Shown in pieces: positions 35,976 through 45,689 of a DNA stretch of 64,000 bases; position 1 is the stretch's first letter, and the number at the start of each line of letters is the position of its first letter. Made by a program: the position numbers and the translations under genes. The notes below the pieces were generated by a model. That model was not told the DNA's origin. It worked only from the letters and a program-made list of their open reading frames with translations, and searched no databases. Location of the stretch: NCBI GenBank assembly GCA_021531795.1, contig JADYUL010000003.1, forward strand, positions 186,001-250,000, in the 5' to 3' direction. Origin of the DNA: Lacrimispora saccharolytica. GTDB lineage: Bacteria; Bacillota; Clostridia; Lachnospirales; Lachnospiraceae.

Positions 35976-38900
35976 ATGGCTTTTGTACACCTTCACACAC
36001 ATACCGAGTTCAGTCTGCTGGACGGCTCGAACAAGATAACCGAATATGTTAAGAGAGTAAAGGAACTGGGTATGAACAGTGCCGCAATTACCGACCACGG
36101 CGTTATGTACGGAGCCATCGACTTCTATAAGGCCTGTGTTAAGGAAGGCATCAAGCCTGTCATTGGCTGCGAGGTATATGTTGCTCCGGGTTCGAGATTT
36201 GACAAGGAATCCAATGCAAGCGAGGACAGGTATAACCACTTAGTCCTGCTTGCGGAGAATGACCTGGGCTACGCCAACTTATGCAAAATCGTGAGCCGCG
36301 GTTTTACGGAGGGTTTCTACTATAAACCAAGAATTGACAAAGAGGTATTAAGAGAGTTCCACGAGGGCATAATTGCACTCTCAGCCTGTCTTGCAGGCGA
36401 GATTCCCACTCTCATACTTAAAGGCCTCGATGCAGAGGCCAAGAAAGCGATTCTTGAATACGAAGAGATATTCGGCGAGGGCAATTTTTACCTGGAATTG
36501 CAGGACCACGGCTATAAGGAACAGCAGACCGTCAACGCCAAGCTCATTCACTTCGCGCAAGACTTAGGGATTGGGCTTGTGGCGACCAACGATGTTCACT
36601 ATACCTATGCGGAGGATGTGGAGAGTCACGATATTCTGCTGTGTATCCAGACCGGCAAAAAGGTGACGGATGAGAACAGGATGCGCTATGAGGGCGGTCA
36701 GTTCTACGTGAAGAGCGAAGAGGAGATGCGAAAAATCTTTAAGTTTGCTCCGGAGGCTCTGGACAACACCCAGGCTATTGCCGACAGGTGTAACGTGACG
36801 ATCGAGTTCGGCAATACGAAGCTGCCGCATTTTGACGTTCCGGAAGGTTATGATTCGTGGAGCTATCTTAATAAGTTGTGCGAGGACGGATTAAAGGAGA
36901 GGTATCCTGACTGCGATAAGACTATTAGTGAGAGGCTAAAGTATGAGCTTGACGTCATCAGACGAATGGGATATGTTGACTACTTCCTCATCGTGTGGGA
37001 TTTCATAAACTATGCGAGAAAGAAAGATATTCCGGTCGGTCCCGGCAGGGGCTCGGCTGCGGGAAGTCTGGTATCCTACTGCCTTCATATAACAAATATT
37101 GACCCGATTAAGTACGACCTGCTCTTTGAGAGATTCCTGAATCCGGAGCGAGTGTCGATGCCCGATATTGATATAGATTTCTGCGTTAAGAGGCGCCAGG
37201 AAGTAATAGATTATGTGTCGGAGAAATACGGCAGGGAGAAGGTGGTTCAGATCGTAACCTTCGGAACCATGGCTGCCAAGGGCGTGATCAAGGACGTTGG
37301 TCGTGCGCTTGACCTGCCCTATTCTTACACAGATGCCATCTCCAAGATGATTCCGTCTGAGCTTAATATTACGTTAGATCGCGCCATGGAGCTCAATGCG
37401 GAACTGAGGCTTAAGTATGAGCAGGATGATGAATTACACAATCTTATAGATATATGCAGGAAACTGGAGGGTCTGCCAAGGCATACCTCGATGCATGCTG
37501 CGGGAGTGGTCATCTGTCCCAAGGCTGCAGATGAATTCGTGCCTTTGTCGCGCGGCTCTGACGGCTCTATTACGACCCAGTATATCATGACGACCCTGGA
37601 GGAGCTGGGTCTGCTTAAGATGGACTTCCTTGGTCTTCGTAACCTGACTGTCATCAAGGATACCGTGGATTCGATATATAAGCGGACCGGCAAGAGGATA
37701 GATGTTGATAAGCTTGATTATGATGACAAGGCAGTGCTTGCATCACTTGGCACCGGCCACACTGAAGGTATATTCCAGCTTGAGAGTGCCGGCATGCGCT
37801 CCTTCATGAAGGAACTTAAGCCGCAGTCACTCGAGGATGTCATAGCAGGAATCTCACTCTTCAGACCGGGTCCTATGGAATTCATTCCCAAATACATAGC
37901 GGGCAAGAATACCGCCGACTCGGTAACCTATCCCACGAAGGAGCTTGAGCCCATACTGTCTCCTACCTACGGATGTATCGTCTACCAGGAACAGGTAATG
38001 CAGATAGTGCGCTCGCTTGCAGGCTATTCCATGGGTGAAGCCGATAATATCCGCCGTGCCATGAGCAAGAAGAAGCAGTATGTCATCGATGCCGGAAGGG
38101 AAGATTTCGTACACGGCAACAAGGAGAAGAATATCGACGGCTGTGTGAACAGACATATTGATGAGAAGGTGGCTAACGAAATCTATGATTCCATGACCGA
38201 TTTCGCGAAGTATGCCTTCAACAAGTCTCATGCGGCCTGCTATGCCGTAGTTGCATATCAGACAGCATGGCTTAAATATTACTATCCGCTGGAATTCATG
38301 GCAGCCCTCATGACCTCGGTTATTGACAATCCGGGCAAGACCTCGGAATATATCATGGCCTGTAAGTCAATGGGGATTAAGATTCTGCCGCCGGATGTTA
38401 ACTCCGGAGAGGCCGATTTTGCGGTAGCAGACAATGCCATAAGATACGCCCTGACAGCGATTAAGGGTGTGGGACGCAATGTCATCGACAATATCGCCAA
38501 GGAGAGGGAGTTGTACGGTCCCTACAGGAATCTGGAGGACTTCATTACCCGAAACATGAGCAAGGAGCTAAATAAGAGGGTGGTGGAGAGCCTGATCAAG
38601 GCGGGTGCGCTCGATGGCTTCGGTGCGACCAGGAAGCAGTGTATCAGTGTCTATGCGGATATCATGGACAAGATTCAGGGAGATCTTAAGAACAACATGC
38701 CGGGGCAGATGACGCTCTTTGACATTGTGGATGAGAGCGAGAAGGCGCAGTTTGAGATCAAGATGCCGAATGTGGGTGAGTATCCCAAGGAGCTGAAGCT
38801 GTCTTTCGAGAAGAGTGTACTCGGAATCTATGTAAGCGGTCATCCTCTGGAGGAGTACGAGGAACTGTGGCGCAAGAATATTACCAATGTGACCTCGGAC

Positions 38901-39422
38901 CTCTACTATGATGAAGAGACCGGCTCCATGCGTGTAAAAGACGGCAGCAGTGTCACTCTGGGTGGTATCATAACCGACAGAACCATAAAGTATACGAATA
39001 ATGCCAAGACCATGGCCTTCATGACCATCGAGGACCTGGCAGGAAGTATAGAATGTATTGTATTCCCCAAGGTGTACGAAAGATGTGCGAATGTGATAAA
39101 TCCGGACAGCAAGGTGTTCGTGAGAGGCAGGGTCTCTGCGGAGGATGAAGCCAACGGCAAACTCATCATCGATACGATCACACCTTTCGAGGAAATCAGT
39201 CGCAGACTCTGGCTTCGATTCGACACCAAGGAGGCTTACGACCTGGTAAGCGACGAGCTAAATGATATTATTCGTGAATCTGACGGCCGCGACATCGTGG
39301 TAATCTACATCGTGGAGGGCAAGCTCAAGAAGGAGCTTCCACGCAGTATGACAGTTAACGGCAGCGCACTCGCAGACGCCCTGAGCGCCCGCTTCGGCGC
39401 CGACAACGTGAAGTTGGTGTAG
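35976..39422 (+). CDS. dnaE: DNA polymerase III subunit alpha
   Basis: 1,148 residues, normal for a DnaE1-type replicase subunit. N-terminal PHP domain ([30 protein letters not shown]), polymerase core with [15 protein letters not shown] and the catalytic [13 protein letters not shown] at about residue 391-403, [29 protein letters not shown]-like text, a helix-hairpin-helix region ([14 protein letters not shown]) and an OB-fold (about 1000-1080). It copies chromosomal DNA with the beta clamp. AAGGAGAG precedes the ATG. It ends at the start of repeat locus 2. Confidence 0.97.
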   Translation: [1148 protein letters not shown]

Positions 39423-39437
39423 GAATTATTCTTTTGT

Positions 39438-40288
39438 CTGCTCGCGCGGGAGTATACTACGAGGGGATGTAGGTATATTCGCGGGAAATTAAATTGAGGT
39501 TGACTTGCGCGGGAGTATACTACGAGTGAGTATAGGTAACATCGCGGGAAATTAATTGGAATACATCGGGATTGCTATAAATTGTCGGATTCCGATGTAT
39601 TTTGTTTGTTTTGTCTGCTTGCGCGGGGATAGACTGCGAGGGAGTATAGGTAGCATCGCGGGAAATTAATTGAAATACATCGGGATTGGAAGAAATTGTT
39701 GGATTCCGATGTATTATGTTTTGGCAATTTTTGGCGATACATCGGAACTGGTCTATATTGGCCCATCCCGATGTATATTGTAGATAGATTTGAGCCTCCG
39801 TACATCGGGATGGGAATTGAAATCTCAATCCCGATGTATCGCCTACTGAAACCAGAGTAACAATACATCGGAAAGGCCCTAGATCGGGAATTTCCGATGT
39901 ATGTTACAAAAACAATACATTCCAGATACATCGGGATTCAACAAAGATACCAGATTCCGATGTATCCAAAAAAAGAATACATCGGAACTCCACAAAAGCA
40001 GGTAATCCCGATGTATCTCCCCCTCCAAATCTATCAGATTAAGCAACCCGCGTTGCCACATACATCAAACTCCAAGCAAATCTCCGCGCAAATCATAGTG
40101 AGGCCTGCTTGCGCGGGAGTATACTACGAGCGAGTATAGGTAGCATCGTGGGAAATTAAATATAATACATCAAGAGCCGGGATGAACTTGAATTCCCAAT
40201 GTATCCATCCCTCGAAATTTATCAAATTAAGCAACCCGCGTTGCCACACACTTCAAACTCAAAGCGAATCTCCGCGCAAATCATAGTG
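39438..40288. repeat. Palindromic-unit repeat locus 2, inverted relative to locus 1
   Basis: The same three parts as locus 1, read on the other strand. Order on the + strand: R, R, unit 39561-39600, R, six units (39675-39714, 39737-39776, 39800-39839, 39863-39902, 39926-39965, 39977-40016), L, R, one degenerate unit 40165-40204, L. Reverse-complemented, these units match, in order, the units at 7719, 8034, 8096, 8160, 8223, then 8336 and 8285. It fills the whole dnaE-pfkA gap up to 40288. No gene is seen in it. Confidence 0.92.
39675..40016. repeat. Six-unit palindrome array in locus 2
   Basis: Gaps between the 40-bp units are 22, 23, 23, 23 and 11 bp, the same spacing series as in locus 1 read backwards. 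Comparing each unit with its locus 1 counterpart by hand, arms are almost identical while interiors carry most differences. Confidence 0.9.
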
Positions 40289-40318
40289 AAACCCATCGAA
40301 ACTCCAAAAGCATAGATA

Positions 40319-40347
40319 TTGCCAAGAGTTGAGATATTGATTACAAT
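40319..40347 (+). promoter_or_regulatory. Candidate promoter of pfkA
   Basis: TTGCCA (40319-40324), 17-bp spacer, TACAAT (40342-40347). This places a set of tandem repeats in the 5-prime leader. Confidence 0.6.
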
Positions 40348-40352
40348 AATAA

Positions 40353-40451
40353 CGACCGAGATTGTGCGTATCATGCCGGCCGGGGCGACCGAGATTGTGC
40401 GTATCATATCGGCCAAGGTGACCGAGATTATAGATATCAGGACGGTTAGAT
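40353..40451 (+). repeat. Three tandem 33-bp repeats in the pfkA leader
   Basis: CGACCGAGATTGTGCGTATC starts at 40353 and 40386, and a diverged copy (TGACCGAGATTATAGATATC) at 40419; the spacing is exactly 33 bp. They lie between the promoter and the ribosome site. A 33-bp period is a multiple of three, but the only frame through them runs into pfkA out of phase and looks non-coding. Confidence 0.85.
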
Positions 40452-40461
40452 GGAGAATATT

Positions 40462-41457
40462 ATGGGAAAAGAGATTAAGAAGATTGGTGTGCTTACAAGC
40501 GGTGGTGATGCACCGGGAATGAATGCTGCTATAAGAGCTGTTGTTCGTAAGGCTATATCTAATGGCGTCGAGGTTGTCGGCGTTAAGAAGGGATACATGG
40601 GACTGCTTAATAATGAAATAGTTCCGATGGATGCCCACAGTGTTTCGGATATAATTCAGAGAGGCGGTACAATCCTTGGTACAGCCAGATGTAAAGAATT
40701 CACTACAGAGGAAGGTCAGGCTCAGGGAGCGGAGATCTGCAGACAGAATGGAATTGATGGTATGGTTGTCATCGGTGGAGACGGATCATACAGAGGAGCA
40801 CAGGCTTTGAGCAAGCATGGAATCAATACAATCGGTCTGCCCGGAACAATAGACCTTGATATTTCATGTACCGATTATACGATCGGCTTCGATACTGCGA
40901 TTAATACTGCAATGGAAGCTATTGATAAGGTTAGAGATACATCTTCTTCTCATGAGAGATGCAGTATCATAGAGGTTATGGGAAGAAATGCCGGATATAT
41001 TGCGCTTTGGTGTGGTGTTGCCAACGGTGCTGAGGACATTCTGCTTCCGGAAAAATATGACTTCAATGAGCAGAAGATAATCAACAATATTATTGCTAAC
41101 CGTAAGAGGGGCAAGACTCATCACCTTATTGTTAATGCTGAGGGCATTGGTCATTCGACATCAATGGCAAGAAGAATTGAGGCTGCTACAGGCATAGAGA
41201 CCAGAGCTACTATCTTAGGTTACATGCAACGTGGTGGTAATCCAACCTGCCGCGACAGATATTTTGCTTCGATCATGGGAGCTCTTGCAGCAGACATTCT
41301 CTGTGAAGGCAAGACCAACAGGGTAATTGCGTACAAGAATGGAGAGTTTGTGGACTATGATATTGATGAGGCACTTGCTATGCAGAAGTCCATTTCCGAT
41401 TATGAGTATGATGTAAGCCTTGCGCTTTCCAGATCAAGAATGGAAATCGGCAAATAA
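40462..41457 (+). CDS. pfkA: ATP-dependent 6-phosphofructokinase
   Basis: 331 residues from the ATG at 40462, which has GGAG ten bases upstream; 40450 is an alternative. KKIGVLTSGGDAPGMNAAIRAVVRK, IGGDGSYRGAQALS (the G-D-G-S form of ATP-using enzymes) and GTIDLDISCTDYTIGFDTA with the catalytic aspartate. In E. coli the matching triplet is D-N-D; here it is D-L-D. It phosphorylates fructose 6-phosphate, the main control step of glycolysis. It stands alone behind repeat locus 2. Confidence 0.95.
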   Translation: MGKEIKKIGVLTSGGDAPGMNAAIRAVVRKAISNGVEVVGVKKGYMGLLNNEIVPMDAHSVSDIIQRGGTILGTARCKEFTTEEGQAQGAEICRQNGIDGMVVIGGDGSYRGAQALSKHGINTIGLPGTIDLDISCTDYTIGFDTAINTAMEAIDKVRDTSSSHERCSIIEVMGRNAGYIALWCGVANGAEDILLPEKYDFNEQKIINNIIANRKRGKTHHLIVNAEGIGHSTSMARRIEAATGIETRATILGYMQRGGNPTCRDRYFASIMGALAADILCEGKTNRVIAYKNGEFVDYDIDEALAMQKSISDYEYDVSLALSRSRMEIGK

Positions 41458-41526
41458 TCAGGAATTTGTTTAAAAATTCTCAAACTCACACTTCTGCTTG
41501 CCAGAATGCAGTTTTGGAGGTTGGAT

Positions 41527-42462
41527 ATGCTGACTAATGCTAAGATTAAAGAAATACAGAAGCTGACAGAAAAGAGTAAGGCTCGCCGAGAGGCGGGCCT
41601 CTTTGTCATAGAGGGACCACGGATGTTTATTGAAACACCTCTGGAATGGATAGAGGAAATCTATGTGACGCAGAGATTCTTGGACAACGCTGATTCTGGA
41701 TTGTTGGGCATGACCGAGGGACCCTCGGTAGATGGCGACTCAACTGAGTCCACTCCAACCGTGCCAATCTCAGCCTCGCCAATCTCAGCCACGTCAGCCT
41801 CTACCACCGGAAGTGTGGAGAATAGTCATTCTGATCACAGTACCTCCATTCGGGCCTCCGAGATGATAACATGGATGAACCATGAGGTTGTCACTGAAGA
41901 GCAGATGAAGAAACTCACCGACACAGTAACTCCGCAAGGCATACTTTGCGTCGTCAGACAACCGTCCTATACAGTGGAAGACATCATCAACCACCCGGGA
42001 CACAGACTCCTAATGATACTTGAGGATATCCAGGATCCGGGCAACCTGGGCACGATATTCCGCACCGCAGAGGGTGCCGGCGCATCCGGCATAATCATGA
42101 CGAAGGGCTGCGCCGACCTCTTCAACCCCAAGGTCGTCCGCTCCACCATGGGTTCCATCTACAGGGTGCCCTTCTTCGTTACTGATGATATCGAGCAAAC
42201 AATCAGTTTGGTAAAAAACGCCCAGATTGAGGTTTTCGCCGCCCATCTTAAGGGTGAGCACTTCTACGATGAGATAGAATATAAGGATGCAGCTTTCCTA
42301 ATCGGCAACGAGGGCAGAGGGCTTAAGGATTCCACAGCATCCCTTGCCGACACATATATCAAGATTCCAATGTCAGGTGAGCTGGAGAGCTTAAATGCCT
42401 CAATGGCAGCAGGAATACTAATGTATGAGCACAACCGCCAAATAAGAACCGGCCATCGATGA
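41527..42462 (+). CDS. SpoU/TrmH-family RNA 2-prime-O-methyltransferase with a low-complexity insert
   Basis: 311 residues from the ATG at 41527 (TGGAGG upstream). The N-terminal substrate-binding domain (KIKEIQKLTEKSKARREAGLFVIEGPRMF) and C-terminal SPOUT knot (ILEDIQDPGNLGTIFRTAEGAG, LIGNEGRGL, IPMSGELESLNASMAAGILMYE) are complete, so it should methylate a ribose in rRNA. Residues about 55-110 are an added Ser/Thr/Pro-rich stretch (TPTVPISASPISATSASTTGS) that the family does not usually have; it falls inside the N-terminal domain. Confidence 0.88.
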   Translation: MLTNAKIKEIQKLTEKSKARREAGLFVIEGPRMFIETPLEWIEEIYVTQRFLDNADSGLLGMTEGPSVDGDSTESTPTVPISASPISATSASTTGSVENSHSDHSTSIRASEMITWMNHEVVTEEQMKKLTDTVTPQGILCVVRQPSYTVEDIINHPGHRLLMILEDIQDPGNLGTIFRTAEGAGASGIIMTKGCADLFNPKVVRSTMGSIYRVPFFVTDDIEQTISLVKNAQIEVFAAHLKGEHFYDEIEYKDAAFLIGNEGRGLKDSTASLADTYIKIPMSGELESLNASMAAGILMYEHNRQIRTGHR

Positions 42463-42527
42463 ACAGATTGACTTCCGGATCATCCTATGGAAGACGTACA
42501 TACTTATCCTTGTAAGAATGCGCAAAT

Positions 42528-42556
42528 TTGACAAGATTAACATAATTTGTTAAGAT
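42528..42556 (+). promoter_or_regulatory. Promoter of the SleB-like hydrolase gene
   Basis: TTGACA (42528-42533), 17-bp spacer, TAAGAT (42551-42556), 36 bp before the ATG at 42593. Confidence 0.7.
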
Positions 42557-42592
42557 TGCTTAATAATTCAGATTTTGTTTGATGGAGAAAGT

Positions 42593-43696
42593 ATGAATTC
42601 CGCAAAAAGAAGGATTCTACGGGGTCTTGGCAGGATATTTATGGGGGCTGCCATTATCACTGTAGCTAAGTCGAGCAGCATACAGGCTGCTTCCAATCAT
42701 TCTCTGGCCGAGTTCAATGCGGGTGCAGCAACGGTGCTTGACTGCATGGACAGAGAGGTGGACGTGGCAGCGTTTCACCAGCCATCTAAACAGAGCGTGG
42801 ATGACGGAGACGGGGAATCAGGCGATCCCGATTCCGAGATGTCCAATCTCGTGATGGCTAATGTTCACAATTCTCTTAACGTAAGAGAAGAGCCCGATGA
42901 GGACTCTGCGAAGGTCGGATATATGTATGCCGATTGTGGTGGAGAGATTCTCGAGAAAAAGGGAGATTGGACTAAAATTAAATCAGGTAATCTGGTAGGC
43001 TGGTGCAGTAATGAGTACCTGCTTATGGGAGAGGAAGCCAAGGAACTGGCTTCCAGCGTTGGAATTACTCTTGCGACTGTCAAAGCTGATGCGCTGAGGG
43101 TTCGTAAGGAGCCGTCGGAGGCTTCGGGCATCTGGGGATTGGTAGCAAAAGGAGATTCCATTGAAGCAATCGTTGATGATTCGAATGAGGATTGGGTAGC
43201 CATTGACTTCGAGGGCGAAGAAGGTTACATCTCGGCTGAGTTCGTGGATATCAATTTCTCTGTGGACAACGGAGAGACTCTGGAGGAAATCAAGGAGAGG
43301 GAGCGCAAGGAGAAGGAAGAGAAGGCGAAGCTTATCGCCAACTTAGGTCCTGTTGCGGTCGGGGCTACTGATGAGCAGCTCTTGGCATCGCTTGTATATT
43401 GTGAATCCGGTAATCAGACCTATGAGGGAATGCTTGCGGTTGCAAGTGTTGTTATGAACAGAGTAAGATCTGCAGCATATCCCAATACCATATCCGGTGT
43501 AATCTATGCTTCGGGTCAGTTCACCCCTGCGCTTAACGGTAAGGTGGCAGCACAGCTTAGCATAGGTGTCCCGCAGCCATGTTTGCAGGCAGCTAAGGAA
43601 GCAATATCCGGTAAGACCAATATCGGAACGGCTACGCACTTCAGGCGCTGGACCGGTCAGGAAGGAATCGTTATCGGAGCTCATGTATTTTACTAA
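42593..43696 (+). CDS. Secreted cell-wall hydrolase: two SH3-like domains and a SleB-type domain
   Basis: 367 residues from the ATG at 42593 (GGAGAAA upstream). A signal-like N-terminus (RRILRGLGRIFMGAAIITVAK, then SIQAAS), two bacterial SH3 domains (about 82-140 and 155-215; SLNVREEPDEDSAKVGYMY and ALRVRKEPSEASGIWGLV), a Lys/Glu linker, and a Hydrolase_2/SleB domain (about 255-367) with LASLVYCESGNQTYEGMLAVASVVMNRV. SleB-type enzymes are lytic transglycosylases of spore cortex or cell wall. It follows its own promoter. Confidence 0.9.
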   Translation: MNSAKRRILRGLGRIFMGAAIITVAKSSSIQAASNHSLAEFNAGAATVLDCMDREVDVAAFHQPSKQSVDDGDGESGDPDSEMSNLVMANVHNSLNVREEPDEDSAKVGYMYADCGGEILEKKGDWTKIKSGNLVGWCSNEYLLMGEEAKELASSVGITLATVKADALRVRKEPSEASGIWGLVAKGDSIEAIVDDSNEDWVAIDFEGEEGYISAEFVDINFSVDNGETLEEIKERERKEKEEKAKLIANLGPVAVGATDEQLLASLVYCESGNQTYEGMLAVASVVMNRVRSAAYPNTISGVIYASGQFTPALNGKVAAQLSIGVPQPCLQAAKEAISGKTNIGTATHFRRWTGQEGIVIGAHVFY

Positions 43697-43780
43697 GCCT
43701 TAGGGGATGCCGACACATTATCGGCGTATCATCAATCTAAGGCAAAATTCTTGAGAAAAAGTGCATAATATAGTAATATC

Positions 43781-43808
43781 AAAGGGTGAGCAGGTCTCAC
43801 CCTTTTTT
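43781..43808 (+). terminator. Rho-independent terminator between the SleB-like gene and argF
   Basis: AAAGGGTGAG (43781-43790) pairs with CTCACCCTTT (43796-43805) and is followed by a T run. A second long hairpin without T run lies upstream (GCCTTAG 43698-43704 with CTAAGGC 43737-43743). Since the argF start is 55 bp further, an attenuator role is possible. Confidence 0.85.
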
Positions 43809-43859
43809 GATTATGGGCAATATAATACATTAATACAGTGGATACAAATGGAGGGAGAC

Positions 43860-44855
43860 ATGAATCTAAAGGGCCGACACTTTCTTAAACTGCTTGATTA
43901 CACACCGGAAGAGATAGAATATCTTGTGAATCTGGCGGCAGACCTTAAATATATGAAGAAGAAGGGCGTACTCGTGGATAAGCTACGCGGCAAGAATGTG
44001 GCACTCATCTTCGAGAAGACCAGTACCAGAACCAGATGCTCCTTCGAGGTGGCAGCTCACGATCTTGGTATGGGAACTACCTACCTTGACCCCAAGAGCA
44101 GCCAGATAGGCAAGAAGGAGAGCATCGCAGATACTGCAAGAGTTCTCGGAAGAATGTTTGATGGTATTGAATACAGAGGTTTCGGTCAGGAGATAGTGGA
44201 GGAGCTTGCCAGGTACGCAGGCGTTCCCGTGTGGAACGGACTGACCAACGAATTCCATCCGACACAGATGATAGCGGATCTTTTGACAATTAAGGAGCAC
44301 CTGGGCAGGATCAAGGGTGTTCGTGTGGTATATATGGGCGATGCCAGATACAATATGGCCAATTCCTGGATGGTGACCTGCGCCAAGATGGGCATGCACC
44401 TGACACTCTGTTCCAACGAGAAGTACTTCCCGGAGGAGGGATTGGTACAGACCTGCAAGGAAATCGCAGCTACCACAGGAGGCAGCATAACCCTCACCAC
44501 CGACCCGATAGAGGGCACGAGGAATCAGGATGTGGTGTACACCGATGTATGGGTATCAATGGGTGAGCCTGACGAAGCCTGGAGTGAGAGAATCGCAGAA
44601 CTCTCGCCATACCAGGTCAACGCCGCTGTAATGGAGCGTGCGGGAGAGGGAGCCATCTTCATGCATTGCCTGCCTGCTTTCCATGACCTTAAGACCGAGA
44701 TAGGCCGGGAAAAGGGCGAGCAATTCGGTTTCAGTGAGCTCGAAGTTACAGATGAGGTATTCGAGAGCAGTCAGTCAGTCGTATTCGACGAAGCTGAGAA
44801 CAGAATGCACACAATTAAGGCTATTATGGCAGCAACAATGGGAGCATTTGAATAA
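43860..44855 (+). CDS. argF: Ornithine carbamoyltransferase
   Basis: 331 residues from the ATG at 43860; in-frame upstream codons to 43761 run through the terminator and are not used. [20 protein letters not shown] binds carbamoyl phosphate, [15 protein letters not shown] and [12 protein letters not shown] form the ornithine side, and [10 protein letters not shown] the catalytic C-L-P. It makes citrulline in arginine synthesis or works backward in arginine fermentation. Its stop is followed at once by birA. Confidence 0.94.
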   Translation: MNLKGRHFLKLLDYTPEEIEYLVNLAADLKYMKKKGVLVDKLRGKNVALIFEKTSTRTRCSFEVAAHDLGMGTTYLDPKSSQIGKKESIADTARVLGRMFDGIEYRGFGQEIVEELARYAGVPVWNGLTNEFHPTQMIADLLTIKEHLGRIKGVRVVYMGDARYNMANSWMVTCAKMGMHLTLCSNEKYFPEEGLVQTCKEIAATTGGSITLTTDPIEGTRNQDVVYTDVWVSMGEPDEAWSERIAELSPYQVNAAVMERAGEGAIFMHCLPAFHDLKTEIGREKGEQFGFSELEVTDEVFESSQSVVFDEAENRMHTIKAIMAATMGAFE

Positions 44856-45680
44856 ATGGGATACATGGTGCGTGACACTAAGTTAATAGGACGCGATGTT
44901 ATCTGGGTGAAGGAGACTGATTCCACCAATAACATGATGAAGCGCCTGATTACAGATGAGACTACTCTTGAGGCAGAGCCCGGATATGGAACCATATATG
45001 AGGGCAAGGCTAATGAAGGTCTGATGATAGTCTCTGATTATCAGAGAAGCGGCAGAGGGAGGAGCGGTCACGACTGGGTAGCACCACCGGGCAGCTGTGT
45101 GGCAATATCCGTACTGCTTAAGCCTGATATCGCAGATGATAAGGTTCATGCAATAACGCTTATTGCAGCTATGGCAGTGGTTCGTGCCATTGAGAAGCTC
45201 TCAGGACTGCGTCCGGATATAAAATGGCCAAACGACGTTATATCAGGCGGCAAGAAGATTAGCGGAATCCTCACGGAGATGTTAGTAAAAAACGGAGAGA
45301 AGAACGTTATTGTAGGAGTGGGCATCAACCTAAGTCAGAGCGATTTTCCCGGTGAATTGGCAGACAAGGCGACATCGATAAGGCTCGAGACCGGCAGGGA
45401 ATACATGGCGGAAGAGGTGGTGGAGCACTTCGCGAGGGCGTTTGAGGAGTATTATTTGAAGTTCATGAGAACCTGTAATATGACGCTGCTCATGGATGAG
45501 TACGAGAGCAGGCTGATTAATCGCGGCGCCGAGGTGCGCGTGATGGACCCGGCGGGAGAATATTCGGGTGTGGCGAAGGGCATTAACGAGTCCGGAGCAC
45601 TCATTGTTGACACAGGTGTCGGAATCAGGGTTGTAGATGCAGGCGAGGTGAGCGTGCGTGGCATCTATGGATATGTATAA
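44856..45680 (+). CDS. birA: Biotin-[acetyl-CoA carboxylase] ligase, without repressor domain
   Basis: 274 residues. VKETDSTNNMMKRL, GRGRSGHDWVAPPGSC (biotinyl-AMP loop) and IKWPNDVISGGKKISGILTEM are the conserved ligase motifs, and the C-terminal SH3-like domain (about 225-274) is present. The N-terminal helix-turn-helix of bifunctional BirA is missing, so it should not act as a repressor. It attaches biotin to carboxylase carriers. Its ATG is directly adjacent to the argF stop. Confidence 0.93.
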   Translation: MGYMVRDTKLIGRDVIWVKETDSTNNMMKRLITDETTLEAEPGYGTIYEGKANEGLMIVSDYQRSGRGRSGHDWVAPPGSCVAISVLLKPDIADDKVHAITLIAAMAVVRAIEKLSGLRPDIKWPNDVISGGKKISGILTEMLVKNGEKNVIVGVGINLSQSDFPGELADKATSIRLETGREYMAEEVVEHFARAFEEYYLKFMRTCNMTLLMDEYESRLINRGAEVRVMDPAGEYSGVAKGINESGALIVDTGVGIRVVDAGEVSVRGIYGYV

Positions 45681-45689
45681 GGTAATAAT

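Noticed and set aside
40319-40522. 67-codon frame through the 33-bp repeats
   Set aside because: It is produced by the repeat period being a multiple of three and runs out of phase into pfkA; no ribosome site.
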